DNA of 25,299 nt from an uncultured Alistipes sp. (GCA_900550375.1 URRP01000036.1:1-25299), one strand, 5' to 3'; counted from the first letter of the stretch, positions 9,643 through 18,194 are shown. Program-made: numbers and translations. The notes: generated by a model from the sequence alone, not told the origin.

Positions 9643-11457
9643 ATGGCTTTTTTGCCGACCACTGTCAAGGAGGCCCGCGAACGGGGCTGGGACTCGGTGG
9701 ACGTCGTCCTCTTCACGGGCGACGCCTACATCGACCATCCGGCTTTCGGCGCCGCGGTCATCAGCCGTCTGCTCGAAGCCGAGGGCTACCGCGTGGCGGT
9801 GGTTCCGCAGCCCAACTGGCGCGACGACCTGCGCGACTTCCGCAAATTCGGCGCGCCGCGCCTCTTTTTCGCCGTGACGGCCGGAGCGATGGACTCGATG
9901 GTCAACCACTATACGGCCAACAAACGTTTGCGCAGCAACGACGCCTATACCCCCGGCGGACAGGCGGGATTCCGCCCCGACTATGCAGTCACAACCTATA
10001 CCCGTATCCTCAAACGCCTCTATCCCCATACACCGGTCGTGGTGGGCGGCATCGAAGCCTCGCTGCGGCGGCTTACCCACTACGACTACTGGCAGGATGC
10101 GCTCAAACCCTCGATTCTCATCGAAAGCGGCGCCGATCTGCTGATCTACGGCATGGGCGAGCGGGTCGTGCAGCAGGTGGCCGCCGCGATGCGCAACGGC
10201 TACAACGCCAAGCTGCTGCACAAACTCCGACAGGTGGCGTTCCTCGCCGACCGCACCTATGTCGAGCGGCTCGACGACCGGCTGCTGCTCCACTCCCACG
10301 AGGAGTGCCTCGCCGATCCTCACGCCTTCGGCGAGAACTTCCGCCGCATCGAGACCGAGAGCAATCTCTTGGAGCCGCACAGCGTGCTGGTCGAACCCGC
10401 AGGCGACCGCTGCGTGGTCATCAATCCCGCCAATGCGACGCTTTCGACCGAAGAACTGGACCGCTCCTTCGACCTCCCCTACGAACGGGCACCCCATCCG
10501 CGTTACCGCAGCAAGGGCGACATTCCGGCATGGGAGATGATCAAACATTCGGTCAACATCCACCGCGGCTGCTTCGGCGGCTGCGCCTTCTGCACCATCT
10601 CGGCGCATCAGGGCAAGTTCATCCACTCGCGTTCGGAACGTTCGATTCTCGACGAAGTGCGCCGCATCGCTGCGATGCCCGATTTCCGGGGTTACCTCTC
10701 CGACATCGGCGGCCCCTCGGCCAACATGTTCCGCATGGGCGGCAGCGACCGCACGCTCTGCGCCCGCTGCCGCCGCCCCTCGTGCCTTCATCCGCGGCCG
10801 TGTCCCAATCTGGACAACGACCACCGGCCGCTGCTCGACCTCTACGCCAAGATCCGCGCCGTCAAAGGGATCAAGAAGGCCTTTATCGGCAGCGGCATCC
10901 GCTACGATCTTTTCGACGGGAGCGACTATTTGGAGACGGTGGTGAAACACCATACGTCGGGACGACTCAAAGTCGCCCCCGAACATACCGAAGAGCGGGT
11001 GCTCGCGCTGATGCGCAAACCGCCCTTCGCACTGTTCGAGCGCCTCAACGACGATTTCCATACGATCTGCCGCCGCAACGGACTCAATTACCAGCTGATC
11101 CCCTACTTCATCTCTTCGCACCCCGGATGCACGGAACGCGACATGCAGGCGCTCGCCGGCAAGGTGCTGGGACGTCTCCACTTCACGCTCGAGCAGGTAC
11201 AGGATCTCACACCCACGCCGATGACCCTTTCGTCGGTACTGTTCTACACCGGCGAGAATCCCTACACGGGCGAAAAGGTCTATGTGGCGCGTTCGCAGGA
11301 GGAGAAACGCCGTCAGAAGGGCTATTTCTTCCGACCGGAACGAAAGCCCGGCCGCCCCAAAGCGACACCGCACGCCGCTGAGCGCCGCACGCCGGGTACA
11401 GGGAAACGGAACGACCGGCACGGAACGACCTCCCGCGGAAAAGACTCTAAAAAATAA
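9643..11457 (+). CDS. YgiQ family radical SAM protein
   Basis: The 604-residue protein belongs to the YgiQ/UPF0313 family. The N-terminal domain begins FLPTTVKEARERGWDSVDVVLFTGDAYIDHP and contains VVVGGIEASLRR, a B12-binding-like region. The radical SAM core has C-x3-C-x2-C at Cys310, Cys314 and Cys317 (RGCFGGCAFC), which should hold a 4Fe-4S cluster. A second Cys group follows (373, 376, 381, 387 in CARCRRPSCLHPRPC). The C-terminus ends in a basic, Pro/Arg/Lys-rich tail from about residue 560. The reaction is unknown for the family. The gene stands alone between prfA and the convergent xerD. ATG 9643 gives the family's standard N-terminus; no strong ribosome-binding site is visible. Confidence 0.93.
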   Translation: MAFLPTTVKEARERGWDSVDVVLFTGDAYIDHPAFGAAVISRLLEAEGYRVAVVPQPNWRDDLRDFRKFGAPRLFFAVTAGAMDSMVNHYTANKRLRSNDAYTPGGQAGFRPDYAVTTYTRILKRLYPHTPVVVGGIEASLRRLTHYDYWQDALKPSILIESGADLLIYGMGERVVQQVAAAMRNGYNAKLLHKLRQVAFLADRTYVERLDDRLLLHSHEECLADPHAFGENFRRIETESNLLEPHSVLVEPAGDRCVVINPANATLSTEELDRSFDLPYERAPHPRYRSKGDIPAWEMIKHSVNIHRGCFGGCAFCTISAHQGKFIHSRSERSILDEVRRIAAMPDFRGYLSDIGGPSANMFRMGGSDRTLCARCRRPSCLHPRPCPNLDNDHRPLLDLYAKIRAVKGIKKAFIGSGIRYDLFDGSDYLETVVKHHTSGRLKVAPEHTEERVLALMRKPPFALFERLNDDFHTICRRNGLNYQLIPYFISSHPGCTERDMQALAGKVLGRLHFTLEQVQDLTPTPMTLSSVLFYTGENPYTGEKVYVARSQEEKRRQKGYFFRPERKPGRPKATPHAAERRTPGTGKRNDRHGTTSRGKDSKK

Positions 11458-11480
11458 AAGCGCTCCTCAGAGCGCTTTTT
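11456..11480. terminator. Bidirectional terminator between ygiQ and xerD
   Basis: AAAAGCGCTC and GAGCGCTTTT form a perfect 10-bp stem with loop CTCA, with T-runs in both directions. It overlaps the last two bases of the ygiQ stop and ends one base before the xerD stop, so it serves both convergent genes. Confidence 0.9.
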
Positions 11481-12380
11481 CTATTGCATCGGCAGATGCC
11501 GCTCGACGGTTTCGCGCAGATGCTCGTTGTCGAGATGGGTGTAGATTTCGGTCGTGGTAATGTTTTCGTGCCCCAACATCTCCTGTACCTGCCGGATCGA
11601 AGCTCCTCCCTCCAAAAGATGCGTGGCGAATGAGTGGCGGAAGGTATGGGGGCTGACCTGCTTGTCGATTCCGGCCCGCAGCACGGCCTGCTTGATGACC
11701 GTGAAGACCATCACGCGCGAAAGCCGTTTGCCCCGATTGTTCAGAAAGAGCGTCTCCTCGCTCGAACTGCTGCTTCGGCGGCAATCATTATACGCATAGA
11801 TCTTTTCAACAGCCATGTCGCTCACGGGCACCAGCCGTTGTTTGTCTCCCTTCCCGATCACGCGGATATAGCCTTCGCCCGGAAAAAAGTCGCACAACCG
11901 CAGCGAAATCAACTCCGAGACGCGCAGTCCGCACGAATAGAGCAGCTCGAGCATCGCACTGTCGCGTACGCCCTTGGGTGTACTGCGGTCGATGGCCGCG
12001 AGGATACGGTCGATTTCGGCGGTCGACAGCACGTCGGGCAGCCGGCGGCCGAACTTGGGCGCTTCGATGAACTCCATGGGCGAACTCTCGATGACGTCGG
12101 TGAGCAGCAGGTAGTTGAAAAAGCTCTTCAGGCCGCTCAGCACGCGTGCCTGCGAACTCTTCTCATGACCGCGGTCGTACAACCACGCCATATAGCGTTC
12201 GACCATCTGCGGTTCGACCTTGCGCGGAGGTACGTCCCACATCCGCAGCACGAAGTGGAAGAACTGCTCCAGATCGCGCATGTAGGATTCGACCGTATTG
12301 TCCGAAAGGCGCTTTTCGAGCTTGATGTAGCTGCGATACCTGCGGGAGATTTCTCCCCACCGTCTGCTGTTTTCTGCCAT
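11481..12380 (-). CDS. xerD: Tyrosine recombinase XerD
   Basis: This 299-residue tyrosine recombinase is probably one of the two that resolve chromosome dimers at dif with FtsK. The N-terminal SAM-like core-binding domain spans residues 1-110. The catalytic residues are all present: Arg153 (CGLRVSE), Lys177 (IGKGDKQR), His245 and Arg248 (HTFRHSFATHLLEGG), His271 (LGHENITTTEIYTH) and nucleophile Tyr280. ATG 12380 was preferred to an upstream in-frame start at 12431 because it gives the family length and is preceded by TAGGGATAAT. The housekeeping setting between ygiQ and prmA argues against a phage integrase. XerC versus XerD is assigned by overall resemblance only. Transcription comes from a TATCTTTG box at 12464-12471. 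Confidence 0.9.
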   Translation of the reverse strand: MAENSRRWGEISRRYRSYIKLEKRLSDNTVESYMRDLEQFFHFVLRMWDVPPRKVEPQMVERYMAWLYDRGHEKSSQARVLSGLKSFFNYLLLTDVIESSPMEFIEAPKFGRRLPDVLSTAEIDRILAAIDRSTPKGVRDSAMLELLYSCGLRVSELISLRLCDFFPGEGYIRVIGKGDKQRLVPVSDMAVEKIYAYNDCRRSSSSSEETLFLNNRGKRLSRVMVFTVIKQAVLRAGIDKQVSPHTFRHSFATHLLEGGASIRQVQEMLGHENITTTEIYTHLDNEHLRETVERHLPMQ

Positions 12381-12414
12381 ATTATCCCTAACTTTGTCTG
12401 ATAGAAACCCCGAA

Positions 12415-12455
12415 GCCGAACGCAGCGGCAAACCCCGTTTGCAATTTGCCGAAGC
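12415..12455 (-). repeat. Palindromic repeat member in the xerD leader
   Basis: The minus strand reads GCTTCGGCA, then a core with the hairpin GCAAAC-GGG-GTTTGC, then TGCGTTCGGC. These are the family's conserved ends with a new core. Unlike the prfA and EamA copies it lies downstream of the -7 box and so would be transcribed as part of the xerD 5' untranslated region. Confidence 0.6.
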
Positions 12456-12463
12456 TCGGTGTA

Positions 12464-12471
12464 CAAAGATA
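12464..12471 (-). promoter_or_regulatory. xerD promoter (-7 box)
   Basis: CAAAGATA on the plus strand is TATCTTTG on the minus strand, an exact Bacteroidota -7 element. The predicted leader is about 75 nt. The divergent prmA start is only 22 bases away, so the two genes share a very short control region. Confidence 0.7.
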
Positions 12472-12492
12472 GCAATAATTTTACATAATATT

Positions 12493-13320
12493 ATGGATTA
12501 TATCGAACTGACGCTGGAGGCGGCCGACGCTGCGCAGGCGGAAATTCTGACAGCCGAACTGGCCGATTTCCCCTTCGATAGCTTCGAACAGGAGGGCGCG
12601 CGGCTCAAAGCCTACATCCCCCGCCCGCGGCTGGCCGACTGCAAGGGCGAAGTAGATGCGCTGCTGGTGCGTTACGGCATCGATCATGCGACTTTTCTGA
12701 GCATCGAGCCGCAGAATTGGAATGCGCTGTGGGAGCAGAATTTCACACCGGTCGAGGTCGACGGACGGCTCACGATCCGCGCTCCGTTCCACGCACCCGC
12801 CGCGACGGAGATCGAGGCGATCATCATGCCCAAAATGTCGTTCGGTACGGGCCACCACGCCACCACCTGCCTGATGGCCGCCGGTCTGCTCGACTGCGAG
12901 GTGAAGGGGCTGCGGGGACTCGATATGGGCAGCGGCACGGGGGTTTTGGCGATCGTGGCCGCCCTGCGCGGCGCCGCGGCGGTCGATGCGGTCGACATCG
13001 ACGAATGGGCCTACGAGAACTGCGTCGAAAATATCCGCGCCAACGGCGTCGAAGAGCGTGTCACGCCCCTGCTGGGCGACATCGCGGCGATCGCCGGCCG
13101 GCACTACGATTTCCTGCTGGCCAACATCAACCGCAACATCCTGCTGGCGCAGCTGCCCGCCTACGCTGCCGCGCTCGGCAAGGGCGGCCGGCTGCTGATG
13201 AGCGGAATTCTGGAAGCCGACATCCCCGCACTCTCCGATGCGGCGCGCGCAGCGGGCTTCTCCGTCACGGGACACGCGCTGCGCGACGGCTGGGCGCGGG
13301 TGGATGCAATTAAAATTTAA
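12493..13320 (+). CDS. prmA: Ribosomal protein L11 methyltransferase
   Basis: This 275-residue SAM-dependent enzyme trimethylates ribosomal protein L11. The small N-terminal substrate-recognition domain (about residues 1-85, starting MDYIELTLEAADAAQAEIL) precedes the Rossmann methyltransferase fold, with GTGHHATT at 118-125, the SAM loop LDMGSGTGVLAI from 143, and the LANINRN motif (Asn211-Asn215, N-I-N). ATG 12493 is chosen over an upstream in-frame ATG because the extra residues would run back across the divergent xerD promoter and its repeat. The length is typical for Bacteroidota PrmA. recO follows after 79 bases. Confidence 0.95.
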   Translation: MDYIELTLEAADAAQAEILTAELADFPFDSFEQEGARLKAYIPRPRLADCKGEVDALLVRYGIDHATFLSIEPQNWNALWEQNFTPVEVDGRLTIRAPFHAPAATEIEAIIMPKMSFGTGHHATTCLMAAGLLDCEVKGLRGLDMGSGTGVLAIVAALRGAAAVDAVDIDEWAYENCVENIRANGVEERVTPLLGDIAAIAGRHYDFLLANINRNILLAQLPAYAAALGKGGRLLMSGILEADIPALSDAARAAGFSVTGHALRDGWARVDAIKI

Positions 13321-13399
13321 ATCATGACAATTATTCGGGCAGCGGCAACGTTAAATCGATAGTTACCGAGAGCAAACCGGAATCCGTGCACATCCGGCC

Positions 13400-14131
13400 A
13401 TGAGTATGAAATCCTACAAGGCGCGCGGCATCGTGCTGCACACGCTCAAATACGGCGATTCGGGAATGGTCGTCTTCCTGCTCACCGACACGGGCGGGCG
13501 GCAGAGCTATATGGTGCAGGGCGTGCGGTCGACACGCGGCCACGGCTCGAAGCTGGCGTTGTTCCAGCCGATGTTCGCCGTGGAGTTCGAAGGGCTGGAG
13601 TCGTCGCGGATGCAGATGCACCGTTTCCGCGAGGTGCGCAGCGGCATCGTGCTGCAATCGCTGCCATTCGACGTGCGCAAGTCGACCATCGCGCTCTTCA
13701 TGGCCGAAGTCCTCTACCGGCTGGTCAAGGAGTGCGAACCCAACCAGCGGCTCTTCGACTTCGTCTGGGGTTCGGTGGGGGCGCTCGACACGCTCACCGA
13801 GGGGGTGGCCAACTTCCACCTATGGTTTCTCACGAACCTCAGTCGGTTTCTGGGCTTTTCGCCGGGCAACGCCTACCTGCCGGGGGCGTGGTTCGACATC
13901 CGCGAGGGGTCGTTCACGCCGCTCCGTCCGCCGCACGACGAAGTGTTGTCGGCCGACGACGCCCGCATCCTGCACGATCTGCTGGAATGCGACGTGCGTT
14001 ACATCGCCGAGATCGGGCTCAACCGCCGCCAGCGCGTAGCCTACCTCGACGCCCTGCTGGTTTACTACGGTTACCATCTCGATGCGATCCATGCCGTACA
14101 GTCGGTAAGGATTTTGCAAGAGGTATTTTGA
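13400..14131 (+). CDS. recO: DNA repair protein RecO
   Basis: The 243-residue recombination mediator helps load RecA onto SSB-coated single-stranded DNA with RecR. It has an N-terminal OB-fold (KARGIVLHTLKYGDSGMVVFLLTDTGG; VQGVRS) and a helical C-terminal domain (FLGFSPGN; YLDALLVYYGYHL). No CxxC zinc-finger pairs are visible, as in the E. coli form. ATG 13400 is followed by a second Met two codons later, and either could be used. The start region has no strong ribosome-binding site. The gene ends 24 bases before the next one, suggesting co-transcription. Confidence 0.92.
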   Translation: MSMKSYKARGIVLHTLKYGDSGMVVFLLTDTGGRQSYMVQGVRSTRGHGSKLALFQPMFAVEFEGLESSRMQMHRFREVRSGIVLQSLPFDVRKSTIALFMAEVLYRLVKECEPNQRLFDFVWGSVGALDTLTEGVANFHLWFLTNLSRFLGFSPGNAYLPGAWFDIREGSFTPLRPPHDEVLSADDARILHDLLECDVRYIAEIGLNRRQRVAYLDALLVYYGYHLDAIHAVQSVRILQEVF

Positions 14132-14155
14132 CGAATCGCAAACCGGAATATAGTT

Positions 14156-14635
14156 ATGATGAACAAGAATCTTTTCCTATCGATCCTCTTGCTGCTCGCC
14201 GGAGGAGCCGCAGCGGCGCAGCAACCGCCCGTGACGGCGTCAACGATCGAACGACAGGAGCGGCGGCAAGCCCGCGAAACGACGGAACAACGTACCGAAC
14301 GGATGGTCGACGGGGAGCTGAAAGAGTTGCTGGAACGCATCCCCGATTCGCTGCGTGTCGACAAGTGGATTCCCGGAACGGTCGTTGTCGACGGCCGCAT
14401 TTTCGAACCTGTTCCGCTGCATAAGCCGGAGATGGAGAGATGGGATATGCCCCGCCAGCAGCAGGTCACGCCGATCGAACGCGACTTCGTACGGCGTCTT
14501 ACGACCGGATGGTTCGCTATTTCCAACGGACAGGCCTTCAACTGGGAGTACGGCCGCCGCATCTGGGGCGTAGGAAGCATCTATCCGGGCAGTTACCTCG
14601 ACGCCCGCACTATTTCGCTGCCGATGCCGCGTTAA
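14156..14635 (+). CDS. Small exported protein of unknown function
   Basis: The 159-residue protein has a clear signal peptide (MMNKNLFLSILLLLAGGAAAAQ). A short Arg/Glu-rich helical region follows (about residues 31-60) and then a compact domain with FFxP-like and aromatic motifs (GTVVVDGRIFEPVPLHKPE; NGQAFNWEYGRRIWGVGS). It has no cysteines, membrane segments or catalytic signature. I do not recognise the family. It sits directly downstream of recO and is ended by a strong terminator. Met 14156 or Met 14159 could be the start. Secretion is supported by sequence; any role is unknown. Confidence 0.8.
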   Translation: MMNKNLFLSILLLLAGGAAAAQQPPVTASTIERQERRQARETTEQRTERMVDGELKELLERIPDSLRVDKWIPGTVVVDGRIFEPVPLHKPEMERWDMPRQQQVTPIERDFVRRLTTGWFAISNGQAFNWEYGRRIWGVGSIYPGSYLDARTISLPMPR

Positions 14636-14651
14636 AAATTAGCAGACTTTC

Positions 14652-14683
14652 AAAAAGCCGTTGTCCCGATACAGCGGCTTTTT
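14652..14683 (+). terminator. Rho-independent terminator after the small exported gene
   Basis: AAAAAGCCGTTGT (14652-14664) pairs with ACAGCGGCTTTTT (14671-14683), a 13-bp stem with one G-T wobble and a 6-nt loop. It is followed by CGTTTTTT. Confidence 0.9.
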
Positions 14684-14720
14684 CGTTTTTTAGGTATTTT
14701 CACGTAGGGAAATTCGGGAA

Positions 14721-14736
14721 TATCTTTCGAACTTTG
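14721..14736 (+). promoter_or_regulatory. Candidate porin promoter
   Basis: Two overlapping near-matches to TAnnTTTG are present: TATCTTTC (14721-14728) and GAACTTTG (14729-14736), each 7 of 8. They lie 27-42 bases before the porin start codon and just after a terminator, so a promoter is required here. Which box is used is unclear. Confidence 0.45.
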
Positions 14737-14763
14737 CAGCGGCAAAACCAATCCTTACGATCC

Positions 14764-15843
14764 ATGAAGAGACTTTTCCTTTCGCTGGCAATAGCTGCCG
14801 GCCTTCTTCCGGTGACACAGGGTGCAGCGCAGCAGCGCGACTCGCTCGCCGCTACGGTCGAACGCCTCTCGGCAGAGGTCGAGACGCTCAAAAGCCGGTC
14901 GGCGACCGCCGACCGAATCCTGTCGCGCCTCCCGCACATCTCCGGGTACCTGCAACTGGGCTACCAGTGGAACGACAACGCATCGACCTTCTTTGTCAAG
15001 CGCGCCCGCGTGGATTTCCAAGGCGACATCGCCTCGAAGATCGATTACCGGCTACAACTCGAATTCGCATCGCCCAAAATCGTCGACATCTACCTGCGTT
15101 TCAAGCCGCTGGAAGCCTTCAACGTACAGGTCGGACAGTTCAAGGTCCCCTTCTCGATCGAGAATACGCACTACGTACCGCTCAAATACGAATTCATCGA
15201 GTATTCGATGGCTGTCTGCCGCCTGATGGGCTTCAACGACGTCTGCGGCGTCAACGCTACGGGGCGCGATCTGGGTGCACAACTCTACGGCGGACTGATC
15301 GAATGCGACGGGTACAGCCTTCTCAATTACAACTTCGGCATCTTCAACGGCGAAGGGATCAATGCCAAAGACAAGAACAAGAGCAAGGACGTCGTAGCAC
15401 GGTTGATGATTCAGCCGCTGCGCGCACTGACCATCGCGGGATCCTACTATTGGGGCGAAGTGGGAGAAAAGTACGCCGAGCGCACGCGCTACGGCGGCGG
15501 CGTCTGCTACGACGACGGCCGCTGGATCGCCCGCGGCGAGTATATCGCCGGCACGACGGGGTTCTTTTCGAAAGAGACCGCCGCCTACGGGACGTTCGAT
15601 AGCCGCGGCTACTACGCGATGGCCGCCTGCTGGGTAACTCCCAAATGGCTGCCGGCCGTGCGGTTCGAACAGTTCGACGAGGTATCGGGACGCTCGGCGT
15701 CGCGTCAGACCAACTACACCGCAGCCGTCACCTACCAGCCTTTCAAACAGCTGCGTTGCCAGTTCAACTATACCTACGAGCAGTATGGCGGAACGAATCC
15801 TGACCGCAACGTCATAGCGCTGATGCTTACCGGCATCTTCTGA
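14764..15843 (+). CDS. OprO/OprP-type outer-membrane porin
   Basis: The 359-residue beta-barrel protein has a signal peptide (MKRLFLSLAIAAGLLPVTQGAAQ). A short predicted coiled coil (about residues 24-46, SLAATVERLSAEVETLKSR) precedes a barrel of alternating hydrophobic and polar strands that ends in Phe (LMLTGIF), as outer-membrane proteins do. HISGYLQLGYQWND, FFVKRARVDFQGDI and VQVGQFKVPFSIE are typical of the phosphate-selective porin O/P family. The coiled coil may trimerise the porin or tether it to peptidoglycan. Phosphate selectivity cannot be inferred from family membership alone. ATG 14764 is the start that yields the signal peptide. It is monocistronic, bounded by terminators on both sides. 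Confidence 0.9.
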   Translation: MKRLFLSLAIAAGLLPVTQGAAQQRDSLAATVERLSAEVETLKSRSATADRILSRLPHISGYLQLGYQWNDNASTFFVKRARVDFQGDIASKIDYRLQLEFASPKIVDIYLRFKPLEAFNVQVGQFKVPFSIENTHYVPLKYEFIEYSMAVCRLMGFNDVCGVNATGRDLGAQLYGGLIECDGYSLLNYNFGIFNGEGINAKDKNKSKDVVARLMIQPLRALTIAGSYYWGEVGEKYAERTRYGGGVCYDDGRWIARGEYIAGTTGFFSKETAAYGTFDSRGYYAMAACWVTPKWLPAVRFEQFDEVSGRSASRQTNYTAAVTYQPFKQLRCQFNYTYEQYGGTNPDRNVIALMLTGIF

Positions 15844-15863
15844 GCCGATACTTCCAGAAACGG

Positions 15864-15896
15864 AAAGCGGCAGATCTCGAAGACCTGCCGCTTTTT
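15864..15896. terminator. Terminator between the porin and the convergent hydrolase
   Basis: AAAGCGGCAG (15864-15873) pairs with CTGCCGCTTT (15885-15894), followed by T-run sequence. Upstream A's give it some activity in the other direction, where the operon on the minus strand ends at 15915. Confidence 0.85.
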
Positions 15897-15914
15897 CAAT
15901 TCATCGCGAACCGC

Positions 15915-16820
15915 TCAGCGAAGCGTGAACTCCGAGAAGAGGAAATAGTGGTCGCTGGGGTAGGTCTTGCCCTCGTGGTCACGCACGAACTCCGCATCCG
16001 CGACATCGACTGCGCCCCTGTAAAAGATGAAATCGATGCGGCGCGGCTCCTTCTTGGGCTTGTAGCCCTCGCCCTTAAAACCATGATAGGAGAATCCGGC
16101 TTCGCCGGAGCCGTGAACCGTCTCGTACATTTCACGCCAGCCGTCGACCGAGCGGATGTACCGCACCGGCGCGCTGTCGATCCCCGCATTGAAATCGCCG
16201 CAGAGGATCTGCGGGAAATCCGCAGCGTATTGCGCGCACTCGTCCATCACCATGCGGATCTGCTCGCGGCGCGCCTCGTCGCTCTTGTGGTCGAGGTGCA
16301 CGTCCAGCACGCGCAGCTCGCGGCCCGAACGCTTGTCGCGCAGCCGCACCCAGTTGCAGTGGCGCGCCCGCGTGGTGTTCCACGAACAGCTGCCCCCGAT
16401 GAGCGGCGTCTCCGACAGCCAATAGCAGCCGGACGAGACGAACTCGTAGCGGTCGCGGCGGAAGAAGATCACGTTCTTGCCGATGAAGTGATACCCTTCG
16501 GTATAGGGATCCATCTCCGGCCCTGCAAAACCGTAGGGAACGTAGTCGCGCAGCTTCTCTTTCAGATAAGCATAGGAGTCGTAGATCACCTCCTGCACGC
16601 AGATGATGTCGGGACGCCGTGAGCGGATCGTCTCGACGCACAGGTCGCGGCGGTTCTCCCACACCCGCTCGGGATAGGGAGCGTCGGCTTCGAGCCCCGT
16701 GATGCGGATATTGCACGTCATCACGCGGTGTATGCCGCCGTATTCAGCCTTTTTGCGGGCTTCGGCGGTGCCGGCGAGCAACAGCGGCACACCGGTAATC
16801 ATCAGAATACTGCGGAACAT
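15915..16820 (-). CDS. Exported endonuclease/exonuclease/phosphatase-fold hydrolase
   Basis: The 301-residue EEP-superfamily metal-dependent hydrolase begins with a short signal peptide (MFRSILMITGVPLLLAGTAEA). The conserved active-site series is present: Asn37 (TCNIR), Glu77 (VQEV), Asp173, His175 and Asp177 (LDVHLDH), Asp209 and Asn211 (GDFNA), Asp263 (RRIDFIF), and Asp290 and His291 (SDHYFLFSEF). The family cleaves phosphodiesters or phosphomonoesters in nucleic acids, inositol phosphates or sphingolipids. Export and position as the last gene of a sugar operon argue against DNA repair and for a periplasmic phosphatase-type role, which is inference. Only 3 bases separate it from the oxidoreductase upstream, so they are co-transcribed. 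Confidence 0.88.
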   Translation of the reverse strand: MFRSILMITGVPLLLAGTAEARKKAEYGGIHRVMTCNIRITGLEADAPYPERVWENRRDLCVETIRSRRPDIICVQEVIYDSYAYLKEKLRDYVPYGFAGPEMDPYTEGYHFIGKNVIFFRRDRYEFVSSGCYWLSETPLIGGSCSWNTTRARHCNWVRLRDKRSGRELRVLDVHLDHKSDEARREQIRMVMDECAQYAADFPQILCGDFNAGIDSAPVRYIRSVDGWREMYETVHGSGEAGFSYHGFKGEGYKPKKEPRRIDFIFYRGAVDVADAEFVRDHEGKTYPSDHYFLFSEFTLR

Positions 16821-16823
16821 GCG

Positions 16824-18194
16824 CTACTCTCTGAAATATACGCCCTCCGCTTTGAGCGACTCTTGCAGTTTTCGGACGTCGAGGTCGCGCAGTTCGACAT
16901 TCTCCTTGACGGAGAGTGCCGCAGCCTTGCCCGCAGCCTCGCCGAGAGCCATTGCAGGACCCATGACGCGGGCGGAAGCCAGTGCGAGGTGAGTCATCGA
17001 CACGTTGCGTCCGGCAACGATGAGACCGTCGATTTTCTGCGGTATCAGACAGCGGTACGGGATGTCGTAGCAGTCTGGACACCAGTAGAGCGAGCAGTCG
17101 CCGCCCACCGGATGGTGAAGGTCTACCGGATAACTTGCAACGGCGATGACGTCGTCGAACTTGGCGCAGTTGAAGATGTCGTCCTCGGTCAGGATGTATT
17201 CACCGACGATGCGACGGGTTTCGCGGATGCCCATGAACGGAGCGACGCGGTCTACGTACGCGTTCTCGAAACCGGGAATGTATGCTTTCAGATAGCGTAC
17301 GATCTCCTCGTTCTGCTCGGCGCAGATGATTTCGCCCTGAGTGTACTGTGCAGGGTCGGTTGCGTCGATGCCGCTGACGCGCGACATGTTCACCCACCAC
17401 TCGTCGGGAGCCATGCCCGTCATGAAGATGGTGCGCTCGACAGGGAGTTTGTAGCCTGCCTCGCGAGCCTTCTTGATCTGATTGCGGAAGCCGACGAACG
17501 TACAGTTGTCGTCCGCGCGGAAGAACTCGTTAGGGATGAAGTCGATGTCGTATACGTCTGGATGGTCGGCTACGGCGTCGCGCAGTTTGCGCGAATCGAC
17601 TCCGCGCATCGAAAACATGAGCGTCGGCGGCTGCGGGATGCCCTTTTCGTTGCCGTAGTTCATCGGTGCGCCCGCACGGTAGGCGATGTCGCCGTCGCCC
17701 GTACAGTCGATGACGCGTTTGGCGAGAATCGCTTCGCGCCCCTTTTTGGAGTCGATGATTACGCCTTTCACGGTGTTGCCCTCCATGACGACATCGGTCG
17801 CGAAGGCATACATCAGCAGTTCGATGCCGCACTCCTTGATAATCTGGAATGCCAGATGTTTCGTCCCTTCAGGGTCGATCATGGTGAGGCTGACATGGAG
17901 TGGACATGCACGGTGGTGCGTAGCCAGCCCCTTCTCTTGCAGACGCTCGACGAACTTCAGCGGCAGACCCTTGATGACGACGTTGCCTTTGCGCCCGAGA
18001 AATCCGAGCAGCGGCAGACCGATGGTCATGTTGCCGCCCAAGATACCGCGGCTCTCGATGAGCATTACTTTGGTGTCTTTCTCCAAAGCAGCCGCCTGAG
18101 CCGCCATAAGTCCCGCAGGACCTGCGCCCACGACCAGAACATCCACCTCTGCACGCACCGGAATCCGCCGGGCCGGTTCTTCAATCTGTTTCAT
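16824..18194 (-). CDS. FAD-dependent oxidoreductase, paralog B
   Basis: The 456-residue flavoprotein has an N-terminal dinucleotide-binding motif GAGPAG at residues 23-28 after VDVLVV, a second FAD contact (IDCTGDGDIAYRAG) and a C-terminal GLIVAGRNVS/ALGEAAG region. This is the FAD_oxidored (PF12831-like) family found in many Bacteroidota sugar operons, whose substrates are mostly unassigned. There is no signal peptide, so it is cytoplasmic. A conserved VDLHH...GGDCSLYW segment shared with paralog A may be catalytic. ATG 18194 is chosen because it aligns with the paralog's start (MKQIEEPARRIPVRA versus MKTIKEPARDIPVRA). The longer alternative would read back through the repeat element. It may act as a heterodimer with paralog A or on a related substrate. 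Confidence 0.88.
   Translation of the reverse strand: MKQIEEPARRIPVRAEVDVLVVGAGPAGLMAAQAAALEKDTKVMLIESRGILGGNMTIGLPLLGFLGRKGNVVIKGLPLKFVERLQEKGLATHHRACPLHVSLTMIDPEGTKHLAFQIIKECGIELLMYAFATDVVMEGNTVKGVIIDSKKGREAILAKRVIDCTGDGDIAYRAGAPMNYGNEKGIPQPPTLMFSMRGVDSRKLRDAVADHPDVYDIDFIPNEFFRADDNCTFVGFRNQIKKAREAGYKLPVERTIFMTGMAPDEWWVNMSRVSGIDATDPAQYTQGEIICAEQNEEIVRYLKAYIPGFENAYVDRVAPFMGIRETRRIVGEYILTEDDIFNCAKFDDVIAVASYPVDLHHPVGGDCSLYWCPDCYDIPYRCLIPQKIDGLIVAGRNVSMTHLALASARVMGPAMALGEAAGKAAALSVKENVELRDLDVRKLQESLKAEGVYFRE

Noticed and set aside
8809..11421. An 870-codon open frame opposite prfA and ygiQ
   Set aside because: It crosses two well-supported plus-strand genes and the gap between them, is low-complexity in composition (Arg, Gly, Val, Glu), and shows no domain.
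11481..12380. xerD as a phage integrase belonging to the element at the left end
   Set aside because: It is 10 kb away among housekeeping genes and has the length and motifs of chromosomal Xer recombinases. No attachment-like repeats flank it.
12394..12492. An extended prmA N-terminus starting at 12394
   Set aside because: The extra residues run through the xerD promoter and its palindromic repeat and are not part of the PrmA family's N-terminus.
13321..13399. Possible terminator or regulatory hairpin between prmA and recO
   Set aside because: Only a weak CCGGA/TCCGG pairing with a long loop is visible, without a T-run.
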